Both the position numbers and the translations under genes were made by a program. A stretch of 47,064 nucleotides of DNA from positions 30,490 to 77,553 of the forward strand of contig CACXXT010000019.1 of assembly GCA_902771725.1 (NCBI GenBank). The letters are read 5' to 3'. This DNA is from an uncultured Bacteroidales bacterium (GTDB lineage: Bacteria > Bacteroidota > Bacteroidia > Bacteroidales > Bacteroidaceae). Below the pieces are notes generated by a model. The model had not been told where the DNA came from and did not search any database. It was given only the letters and a program-made list of their open reading frames with translations. Of this stretch, positions 36,316-42,697 are shown one piece after another; within the stretch, counting starts at the first letter, position 1, and each line of letters opens with the position of its first letter.

Positions 36316-37395
36316 TTAGCACCTTTTTATAAATGGGAATGTTAGTTTATACTTGAATCCATTGCGATATGGTTCAAATGTGAATTTACATCTTGATAAC
36401 AAGTCCATCCCTATTAAAACAGAGACATCATCAAACCCTCTGATAGTACTTCCATGAAGAGGCTCGAAATACCCGTTGGGGAATGTAACAAGGCATCTTG
36501 TTCTGATAGAATCCATTTCTCCCGTTACCCCTATAGTCTTGACAATACCAAAATTTTCTAATTCAGCCTCTTGGTAAAAATACTCTGTAAAACACGACGA
36601 TGATGCGCCAGTGTCTATTTGCCCCAGAACAATGGCATCACGTCCATCAATATTCACCTTTAATGGCATCAGAAGCCTATTATCTAAGTGAACATCGTCA
36701 CCGGATGGATTATATGCTACAGTTATGGAATTGGGAGTTGTATGTATTTCGTAATTGTCATCTAAACCCATAAATTTGTGGCCTATATTACAAATTTTGA
36801 TAATTCCATCCTGTGCTAAACCGATATTGTCTGTAAAAGGGAATATAAGCGCGTCAGAATCAAGTCTCATTACTTTTTCATAAGCGTCTTCCAAAGCCAG
36901 AGCAACATCCTTCACGACTTTATCAGTGTTAGCATCTTTAATTATCTCTATTACGAGTTTTCTACCATTATCACCTTTGGGCAGATAAGCATTAGCAATG
37001 TCATTGTATGGATTTATATCCAAACGATATTTACGACTAAGACAATTAATCCAGCTATCCCTGAACAGATTTATCCCCATCTGCACATTCGCTCGTGGAG
37101 CGAAATCCCTCTTAAGAAGTTCACTTACAATACAAAAAACGTTCTGTAGCTCTTCTCTTTCGTTAGGGAGTTCTATTTTGAAACAATCATAGACATTGGC
37201 AACATGTTTGAATTTCTTGCATTGAAGAACACTGGAAAAGTTGTACATGTTTTGATTCGTCGTTAACCGCAATTCTTTCCCATCATCTGTAAGGAACGTA
37301 CAAGAGAAGACATCCTGTAACAGGAGATCAACAATGTGATACTTGGAGCACCCTGTATTGAATGCCTTTAGCCAGATTTCTGCGATTCTTTCCAT
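36316..37395 (-). CDS. Putative degenerate protein-kinase-like domain fused to a retropepsin-like aspartic protease
   Basis: 359 residues, no signal peptide, cytoplasmic. The C-terminal part (about 240-359) shows the aspartic protease motif QIDTGASSS (catalytic Asp261) after a hydrophobic strand, and the matching VLIGMDLL (326-333), as in retropepsin-like proteases that act as dimers. The N-terminal part (about 20-230) reads like a kinase fold that has lost its active site: FKHVANVYDCF (62-72) and FCIVSELLK (87-95) resemble the N-lobe and hinge. TDNIGLAQDGIIKICNIG (188-205) resembles a catalytic loop and DFG region, with the His-Arg-Asp missing and DFG changed to NIG. The kinase reading is my inference. 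It sits 13 bases after the regulator and 49 before mcrB, same strand. Confidence 0.6.
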   Translation of the reverse strand: MERIAEIWLKAFNTGCSKYHIVDLLLQDVFSCTFLTDDGKELRLTTNQNMYNFSSVLQCKKFKHVANVYDCFKIELPNEREELQNVFCIVSELLKRDFAPRANVQMGINLFRDSWINCLSRKYRLDINPYNDIANAYLPKGDNGRKLVIEIIKDANTDKVVKDVALALEDAYEKVMRLDSDALIFPFTDNIGLAQDGIIKICNIGHKFMGLDDNYEIHTTPNSITVAYNPSGDDVHLDNRLLMPLKVNIDGRDAIVLGQIDTGASSSCFTEYFYQEAELENFGIVKTIGVTGEMDSIRTRCLVTFPNGYFEPLHGSTIRGFDDVSVLIGMDLLSRCKFTFEPYRNGFKYKLTFPFIKRC

Positions 37396-37408
37396 AGTTA
37401 TGTTATTA

Positions 37409-38179
37409 TTAGTTGTTTACAATCAGTTTGTTTGCTTGTTGATGTTTCAGTTCCGCTTTTTGGACAATCTTTGAGACTGTGCGTTTAGTCCGTTTTGCCC
37501 CTGGATATTTCTCGTAAGCACCTAACATTTGGTCTAACTTATCACTCATCTCGGCAATGTCACGTCTTGCTCTTTTGAGTTCATCTTTCACCTCGGCCAA
37601 TTCACTTCTTATACTGTCGAAGTCTGTCCGCGTTGTGTCGAACTCAGGAAGAGTTGTGTATCCGAGTGCCGTTGTCGCAACCTTCTCACCACCTCGGTCA
37701 ATATACTGTGGGTTTTGGTCCACGATGACAAAGAAAGGTCCTATGTCAAAAGCTGTGCAGGCAGCGAGAAAACGCGCAACGGGCAAGCGTGTATAAGATA
37801 AGAGCGAATTGCGAAGATTTGTCCGAGTTATTCCAAGCGAGTTTGCTACATCCTGCCACGTAGCAGCACTGCGAGTATTAACGAGGGCTTGCAGTGCTTC
37901 AGCATCGTAGTAGCAAGGCTTATACGGATTTTCTATGTAGTCCTCTTGGTTTCCAATCACGTTGACACCATCAATTGAGAAGAAGCGAAAAACGGGAATA
38001 CACAGCCCGTTAGCAATAGAAATAAGTTGCTGGACAGTAATTTCATCTGGATGCCCCATGATGCGATACCATGTAGCATTGCTGACACCCGTAGCTTCCA
38101 TAAGTTCTGCATTGGTCTTGCCAAGTACATGGCCTAAGGAAGTAATCAGGGTCGTATTGAGTTGAAGAGTATGCTTCAT
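37409..38179 (-). CDS. Tandem helix-turn-helix regulator with coiled coil (XRE-like)
   Basis: 256 residues from ATG 38177-38179; an in-frame TTG upstream is less likely. A first HTH of XRE type covers about 8-65 (NAELMEATGVSNATWYRIM as recognition region), and a second HTH-like unit about 95-150 (TWQDVANSLGITRTNLRNSL). A coiled coil (about 180-218) and a Lys-rich tail (about 222-250) follow. It is the first gene of the unit that includes the kinase/protease-like protein, McrB and McrC, 13 bases before the next gene. It probably represses or senses for that operon; autoregulation at the promoter at 38251-38280 is likely but not shown. Confidence 0.75.
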   Translation of the reverse strand: MKHTLQLNTTLITSLGHVLGKTNAELMEATGVSNATWYRIMGHPDEITVQQLISIANGLCIPVFRFFSIDGVNVIGNQEDYIENPYKPCYYDAEALQALVNTRSAATWQDVANSLGITRTNLRNSLLSYTRLPVARFLAACTAFDIGPFFVIVDQNPQYIDRGGEKVATTALGYTTLPEFDTTRTDFDSIRSELAEVKDELKRARRDIAEMSDKLDQMLGAYEKYPGAKRTKRTVSKIVQKAELKHQQANKLIVNN

Positions 38180-38250
38180 ATCAGTATCTTTTTCGTTCAA
38201 AATCCATTGCGCGGATACGCATATTAACCAGATTCGAGTTAACTTCGGTG

Positions 38251-38280
38251 CAAATATATGGAATTTATTTTATCCACAAA
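38251..38280 (-). promoter_or_regulatory. Promoter of the regulator / protease / mcrBC operon
   Basis: Minus strand: TTTG (38277-38280), an 18-base spacer and TATATTTG (38251-38258), 71 bases before the ATG of the regulator gene. The spacing is slightly short. Confidence 0.6.
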
Positions 38281-38342
38281 AGAAAACGAGAGGAAAATAT
38301 CAGAAATGGAATACAATTTTTGTCTTTCGTCATTTTATAGAT

Positions 38343-38379
38343 GGGAAAAAAAGCCCACGTTGCTGTGTTGCAGCGTGGG
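38343..38379 (-). terminator. Terminator of the island lipoprotein gene
   Basis: Minus strand: a 10-bp stem (38370-38379 with 38354-38363, one G-U pair), loop of six, followed by seven Ts. It lies about 50 bases after the lipoprotein stop and just upstream of the defence-operon promoter, insulating it. Confidence 0.85.
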
Positions 38380-38430
38380 TAATAATTAATGGTGATTGTT
38401 GATGGTGGATTTAGCCTCAGTATGACATCA

Positions 38431-39309
38431 TTAGTTTAAATCTGTTACGTCAACGACGTTTCCGCTAAAATCAAGGTGGAACAATTGGTTGGCTACGACA
38501 TATCCACCAAAACCATTTTTTGCCCTATACTTGTGACGTACATAGTAGCCATCATCTTTGCGCTTAACCTCACTCCATTCAATACTCTCATAACTATCAG
38601 GGTCTCTGAGGTAAGAATTCTTCAAATACTCCTTCACTTGCTTAACGGATCCATCCCATGCACTATTTTTGACTTCTGCGTATGAGCTATTGCCTCCAGT
38701 ACCATACCTTGAGTTTGTAGATTCGTTTTCATTTTCCTGTTTCTCAAATTCGATTTCTGAAACTATGGGTCTATTTTCAACGTCAATTGTGATTTTATAA
38801 CCATAATCGTCTTCCATAAAAAACCATTCGTTATCAGATTCTAATGTAACAAAAAGGTTTCCTTTGCTCCACAAATGTTGTGAGCGTGTTTCATAGAAAT
38901 AGTATTTCCCACCGTCCTTAAAAATATCATTGATGCTCTGTATGATTTGATTAACTGTACTTTCAGGTATAAGTTTATTGTTTATGTCATGATCTATAAA
39001 CAAATAGTACTGACACAGCGTGTCATTATGAAATTCGGGTGAAATACTGCCTATGACACTATTGTTTCCAATTGTTATTTTGTAATCGGATTCACCATCC
39101 TTTATGAGAAGAGATTGAACTGCTGCATTATATTCATCCTCCGTCATATCGAAATTAAATGGTTCAAAACATGATTTCTCCGTTATGGGAGAATTTGCCG
39201 CATCTCTCATCATGTCAAAGTACTTATCAATATCGGATCTGGTGTCACAGGCAGAAATAGTGAATAGGACTATGGCCGAAAAGAGTTTTGTCAATGCTTT
39301 AATAAACAT
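38431..39309 (-). CDS. Lipoprotein of unknown function
   Basis: 292 residues from ATG 39307-39309, which starts a good lipoprotein signal (MFIKALTKLF, lipobox I-S-A-C, Cys21). The next residues (D-T-R-S-D) are polar. The C-terminal 80 residues hold a pattern I have seen in small secreted Bacteroidetes proteins: VKQVKEYLKN, RDPDSYESIEWSEV, HKYRAKNGFGGYVV, FHLDFSGNVVDV. I cannot name a domain or activity. It is transcribed alone on the minus strand, with a terminator behind it, between the defence operon and the DUF4160/DUF2442 pair. Composition is AT-rich like the rest of the island. Confidence 0.75.
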   Translation of the reverse strand: MFIKALTKLFSAIVLFTISACDTRSDIDKYFDMMRDAANSPITEKSCFEPFNFDMTEDEYNAAVQSLLIKDGESDYKITIGNNSVIGSISPEFHNDTLCQYYLFIDHDINNKLIPESTVNQIIQSINDIFKDGGKYYFYETRSQHLWSKGNLFVTLESDNEWFFMEDDYGYKITIDVENRPIVSEIEFEKQENENESTNSRYGTGGNSSYAEVKNSAWDGSVKQVKEYLKNSYLRDPDSYESIEWSEVKRKDDGYYVRHKYRAKNGFGGYVVANQLFHLDFSGNVVDVTDLN

Positions 39310-39423
39310 TGTAATAAAACTCATCGGAGAAGAAACTAACATTTTTGTCATTGTCATCTACCCTTAATTCGTGTCGGGCACAACCTCTATATGTTTATAA
39401 TTCATTTTCATCTATTGGGTACA

Positions 39424-39459
39424 AATAAAAAACGTGAGCAATCTACTTCGCTTACGTTT
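39424..39459 (-). terminator. Probable terminator downstream of the DUF4160/DUF2442 pair
   Basis: Minus strand: AAACGTAAGC pairs with GCTCACGTTT (39450-39459 with 39430-39439, one G-U pair), followed by TTTATTTG. It is about 215 bases after the DUF2442 stop. A second small palindrome, CACGCC / GGCGTG (39505-39520), lies nearby. Confidence 0.6.
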
Positions 39460-39554
39460 CGGAGGTATTGGGGATAACCTATCAATCTTAAACGAGTAAA
39501 TGCCCACGCCGAACGGCGTGAACTATCTACTTCAGTTCTTGATTGATTTCTTTC

Positions 39555-39632
39555 AATTCCCCAATTGTCCGAAACAAGAATCAAAAGTGGACGTCCAGTC
39601 TTATATCCTATTGTTCTTTATCTGTCCATCGG
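39555..39632. repeat. Direct repeat copy 1 bracketing the DUF4160/DUF2442 pair
   Basis: It contains a 21-base block (39574-39594, starting ACAAGAATCAAAAG) identical to 40405-40425, and a second block (39596-39632) nearly identical to 40458-40495, both in the same orientation. The rest of 39310-39675 holds no gene that I can support. Confidence 0.85.
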
Positions 39633-39675
39633 CATATCTGTTTTTAGAGTTACACCTTATATTATATATACACGG

Positions 39676-39909
39676 CTATGCGGCATGCCCCATCTCGTAA
39701 AGCCTTTCAGGGGCAATGTCGGCACCATTCTTCCAGAAGATGGTCTGGTCGAGGCCAAACTGGATGAACTCGTTCTTGTCGCGCAATTCCTCGAAAGCAG
39801 GATACGAAAGCAGAGGTGTGAGGTCAACCTTGCGGCGCTCGCCCGTGCTGAACGTACAGAGCAACGTGTAGTCGCCCAAATACTCTACATCTGTAATCGT
39901 CAGTAACAT
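39676..39909 (-). CDS. DUF2442-family protein (toxin-antitoxin-like partner)
   Basis: 77 residues with the DUF2442 pattern: a short beta-sheet start (ITDVEYLGDYTLLCTFSTGERRKVDLTPLL region), then F-E-E-L-R-D and a strand around FIQFGLDQTIFWKNG, then IAPERLYEMG. These proteins are small, cytoplasmic and often lie next to DUF4160. The pair has been proposed to be a toxin-antitoxin module, but the mechanism is not settled to my knowledge. The gene lies 12 bases downstream of the DUF4160 gene. Direct repeats lie on both sides of the pair. Confidence 0.82.
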   Translation of the reverse strand: MLLTITDVEYLGDYTLLCTFSTGERRKVDLTPLLSYPAFEELRDKNEFIQFGLDQTIFWKNGADIAPERLYEMGHAA

Positions 39910-39921
39910 AATCTGTCCTCC

Positions 39922-40170
39922 TTATTGTATTTTAGTTATTTTCTCTCCGCGCTGTGCTCTGCCCCACAACTCCATCAGCTCTGCCTCGTGCTCGTCGATG
40001 AAGTCATTGATAATCTTAACCGACTTGGAGCGGGCCTTACCCTCAATCACACGGTCTTGGATGGTGATGGAGAAATTGTCCGTACCGCTCCGAACATGGA
40101 TGTGCGGCGGATTATGGTCAAAGGCGTAGATGTAAATCAGTATGCCCTGTATGATGAATATCGAACCCAT
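39922..40170 (-). CDS. DUF4160-family protein (toxin-antitoxin-like partner)
   Basis: 82 residues. The DUF4160 hallmark is AFDHNPPHIHVRSG (about residues 16-29), with the Asp-His-x-Pro-Pro-His-x-His cluster that could bind metal, followed by VIEGKARSKS and a C-terminal helix ending in a charged tail. It is the first gene of a two-gene minus-strand unit with DUF2442. Whether it is the toxin or the antitoxin, or neither, cannot be told from the sequence. Confidence 0.85.
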   Translation of the reverse strand: MGSIFIIQGILIYIYAFDHNPPHIHVRSGTDNFSITIQDRVIEGKARSKSVKIINDFIDEHEAELMELWGRAQRGEKITKIQ

Positions 40171-40383
40171 GCGATTTGACTGTGTTAATTGAATAGGTCT
40201 TCTATATTTCCATGTGTTGAATGAATAGCGAACGCCAATTCATTGCCAATATGTCTTCGGGAACTGCATTTGAAGCGGAAACCGACGTAAAAGTACGAAA
40301 AAGAATCCTAAATAAAGTAAGAATTGCCGAAAATGTTTAATGACGAAGCGAAAAAATCATCACTTTGCTATGTAATCGTTCTC

Positions 40384-40495
40384 TAATTCCCAAATTGTCG
40401 AAAGACAAGAATCAAAAGTGGACGTTCTTCAAGCCTGAAGCGACCAGAGGTCGAGCGCAGTCTTATGTCCTATTATCTTTTTATCTGTCCATTGG
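40384..40495. repeat. Direct repeat copy 2, with two extra small hairpins
   Basis: It matches copy 1 (39555-39632) in two blocks, 40405-40425 and 40458-40495. Between them are 32 additional bases that form two adjoining hairpins, CTTCA / TGAAG (40427-40440) and CGACC / GGTCG (40441-40453). The remaining part of 40171-40538 has no gene I can support. Confidence 0.85.
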
Positions 40496-40538
40496 TTCTT
40501 CAGTTTTGTGATTGTTAGGTATGGTACTTATTCTCCTT

Positions 40539-40961
40539 TCATTCTTTTGCTTTCTGCACAAACTCTGCTGGTGTCATCACCAGTATATCCAAGTCGTTGA
40601 AACCTTTCTTGTCACGAGTAATCACTATGTCTGGATGATAGTGAAGTGCCGACAGGTATTGAACCGCATCTTCGTAGTCGTATGGATCAAGGCTTGCTGC
40701 TTGCTCCAGGACAGAAACATCAACATTGCTTATAGTGAACATCCGCAACATTATCTTTATCTGTTCCAAAACGGCATCACCATTGTAGTGTTTAGGCAGT
40801 ACATAGGCACAGTTCACAATGCTGAGAGAAGAAACTATACCTATCAATTGCCCCTCGTCAATCATAGAAAAGATGACAGCGGCATCCTGACAGAAGCCCT
40901 CACGATGGGCAAGGTGGTCAAGCAGGACATTGGTATCAATCAATGCTTTTATTTTGCCCAT
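40539..40961 (-). CDS. PIN-domain protein, VapC-like toxin
   Basis: 140 residues from ATG 40959-40961; an in-frame TTG further upstream is less likely. The PIN fold is shown by ALIDTNVLLDHL (first metal-binding Asp, about residue 9), a central helix with Glu/Asp residues, DYEDAVQYLSA (about 93-103, conserved Asp) and IVITRDKKGF (about 112-121, the Asp after Thr-Arg). Such toxins are Mg-dependent RNases that cut tRNA, rRNA or mRNA when free of their antitoxin. The start overlaps the upstream antitoxin-like gene by 13 bases, on the same strand. Confidence 0.88.
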   Translation of the reverse strand: MGKIKALIDTNVLLDHLAHREGFCQDAAVIFSMIDEGQLIGIVSSLSIVNCAYVLPKHYNGDAVLEQIKIMLRMFTISNVDVSVLEQAASLDPYDYEDAVQYLSALHYHPDIVITRDKKGFNDLDILVMTPAEFVQKAKE

Positions 40962-41215
40962 TCCTGCCAACGCTCTTCAAGTTCTTTTTCCAAGTCAACT
41001 CCTTCCGGCAATTTGCCCAATGCCATTGCCATCACCTTTGCCGATGGCTTATAGTTCTTAGGAATCTTCGGAAATACGAGTTCTTCCCTTTTCTGCTTCT
41101 TTTCCACGCTTTCCGCTGCCTCCATCAAGTGACTGGCCAGCCAGCGTTGATTGCTTGCTGTGAGTGAAAGCCCCTGTATGTAACTCCACAGATTGTTGAG
41201 TGAAATAGCGTTCAT
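40949..41215 (-). CDS. Antitoxin-like protein of the PIN-domain pair
   Basis: 88 residues, helical and charged. The N-terminus (NLWSYIQGLSLTASNQRWLASHLMEAAE) is followed by a Lys/Glu-rich middle and FPKIPKNYKPSAKVMAMALGKLPEGVDLEKELEERWQEW. This form of small protein commonly precedes PIN toxins in Bacteroidales; the C-terminal part would wrap the toxin. The 3' end overlaps the toxin gene by 13 bases. A -7 box TACTTTTG lies at 41244-41251 on this strand. I do not assign a named antitoxin family with certainty. Confidence 0.75.
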   Translation of the reverse strand: MNAISLNNLWSYIQGLSLTASNQRWLASHLMEAAESVEKKQKREELVFPKIPKNYKPSAKVMAMALGKLPEGVDLEKELEERWQEWAK

Positions 41216-41243
41216 AATCTATTCTATTACTTGTTTTTGTTTG

Positions 41244-41251
41244 CAAAAGTA
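41244..41251 (-). promoter_or_regulatory. -7 box of the antitoxin/PIN unit
   Basis: Minus strand TACTTTTG, 29 bases before the ATG. No clear -33 TTTG at the usual distance. The rest of 41252-41523 is AT-rich and holds no gene I can support. Confidence 0.55.
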
Positions 41252-41523
41252 CAAAAAAAAACTCGCATTTATATCTTATTTTATAAAAAAGTGCTGTCTT
41301 TTATGTGTTTTTAGCTGAAAAATGTCCAGATGCCTATCTTTTATGCAATCTCTTTATGCCTAAATCGGAAAGATACTCGCGTCGCCTCGCACCAGAATTC
41401 GTCTGATTCGTAGTGAAATCCACAGCCTTGCGCAGCCAATAATTCGTTTAAATTGTCTAATCCGTTGTTGTTTCACTATCTTCTGCTGGTTGCCTTCATG
41501 CAGTCGTAGCCCTGATGAGAACG

Positions 41524-41563
41524 GGTGACAGGTGCGCTCTTTTCCAAGTTAAAAATTGTTTTT
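41524..41563. repeat. Right 40-bp inverted repeat of the accessory island
   Basis: Reverse complement of 30696-30735 with 38 of 40 bases identical. It ends 5 bases before the AraC-type gene's stop codon (minus strand) at the return to GC-richer DNA. Confidence 0.85.
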
Positions 41564-41568
41564 CTCCC

Positions 41569-42411
41569 TTACCGATTTTGGCGGATGAAGTCTATTGGAG
41601 TGATGCCAACGATGCGCTTGAAGGTCCTTGCAAAGTAGGAGGGGTTGTCGTATCCCACGTCGTGGGCCACCGTCTTGATGGACCGGCTGCCGTTGATGAA
41701 GAGCAGTTGTGCCCTAATGATTCGGCGATGAATGATGTAGTCTGTGGGCGTGGAACCAGTCTGTCGGCGGAACTGCCGGATGAAGCTGTTCTTGTTCATG
41801 CAGGCTTCGTTCGCCAGTTCGTTGAGCGATGGCACGTGTGCGAGGTCGTTGTTGATGGTCCAGAGAGCGTTGATGATGCGTTGGTCACTGATGGCTGTGC
41901 GCAACTCGGCCTTGGCCGCGAAGTGTGCGAAGAGCACGTGCAGCAGTCCGTTGATTTCCATCTGCGCGGCCTTGGGTCGGTTCTGGAAGGACTTGACTAC
42001 TCGCAGCATTTTCGTCGTGGTCTCGTAGGTGGCGGGGTCGCTGTCCTGCAGGGCAAGGTCGGGCGCCAGCGTCAGCAGGTAGCGTATGATGCGCTGATCC
42101 ACCTCTGTGGCCGGTATGCAGAAGGGCAGGCGGTACTGCTGGTAGAACTCATAGATTTGCATGGAGGTATCCAGGAAGTGCAGGTAGTAGTGGCAGAAGC
42201 GGCTGTTGCTGTGGTCTCTGTGGCTGGCGAGTGCCGGGATGAGATATAGATTGCCGGGCGTGAGTCGGTGTGTGTGCCCGGCGAGGGTCACCTCGCCGCA
42301 TCCTTCGGTCACCCAATAGATCCGGGTGAAGGAGCTGCAGATGTGTTCGAAGTTCCAGTCGCCATTATTTTGGGCATATCCAATGCTGAGTAGGGTGAAG
42401 TCGTAGTTCAT
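41569..42411 (-). CDS. AraC-family transcriptional regulator
   Basis: 280 residues. The N-terminal cupin-like ligand domain (about 10-130) includes CGEVTLAGHTHRLTPGNLYLIPA. The C-terminal AraC DNA-binding domain (about 190-278) has two HTHs: LNELANEACMNKNSFIRQFRR and IKTVAHDVGYDNPSYFARTFKR, followed by GITPIDF. It is divergent from the secreted GH2 beta-galactosidase gene, with 286 bases between. It most likely controls that gene in response to a sugar, in the manner of RhaS or XylS relatives. It has its own complete promoter. Confidence 0.92.
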   Translation of the reverse strand: MNYDFTLLSIGYAQNNGDWNFEHICSSFTRIYWVTEGCGEVTLAGHTHRLTPGNLYLIPALASHRDHSNSRFCHYYLHFLDTSMQIYEFYQQYRLPFCIPATEVDQRIIRYLLTLAPDLALQDSDPATYETTTKMLRVVKSFQNRPKAAQMEINGLLHVLFAHFAAKAELRTAISDQRIINALWTINNDLAHVPSLNELANEACMNKNSFIRQFRRQTGSTPTDYIIHRRIIRAQLLFINGSRSIKTVAHDVGYDNPSYFARTFKRIVGITPIDFIRQNR

Positions 42412-42434
42412 CGGCTATTTCGTTTTTGCGGGGG

Positions 42435-42465
42435 CAAAGATACGTAAATTTTGGTCCTCGTCAAA
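42435..42465 (-). promoter_or_regulatory. Promoter of the AraC-type regulator
   Basis: Minus strand: TTTG (42462-42465), a 19-base spacer and TATCTTTG (42435-42442), 23 bases before the ATG. Confidence 0.8.
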
Positions 42466-42655
42466 AGAAAAAGACCTTCTTTTGCAGCACGACCGCCAGA
42501 AAAGGCAAAGATGTTGCTCCCGGTATGGCATTTCTCATGCCAATTCAGAGCTTTTCGGTACACGATTGTGTCACTATATCGACTTTTTGTGTCAGATTAG
42601 CTGCTAATAAGCGAGTAAATTGCCGATGGCTGCTCGTCGATGCCGTGTTGGCGTG

Positions 42656-42663
42656 TATCTTTG
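42656..42663 (+). promoter_or_regulatory. -7 box of the beta-galactosidase gene, no visible -33
   Basis: TATCTTTG lies 34 bases before the ATG at 42698. The position where TTTG is expected reads TGCTCGTC, so the promoter may need an activator, fitting the divergent AraC-type gene. Confidence 0.6.
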
Positions 42664-42697
42664 CTGAGCAAACCTAGCAGACGAAATCATTTATCGC

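Noticed and set aside
40384..40495. Integron-type recombination site (attC)
   Set aside because: No GTTRRRY/RYYYAAC core sites and no integrase gene; only small hairpins are visible.
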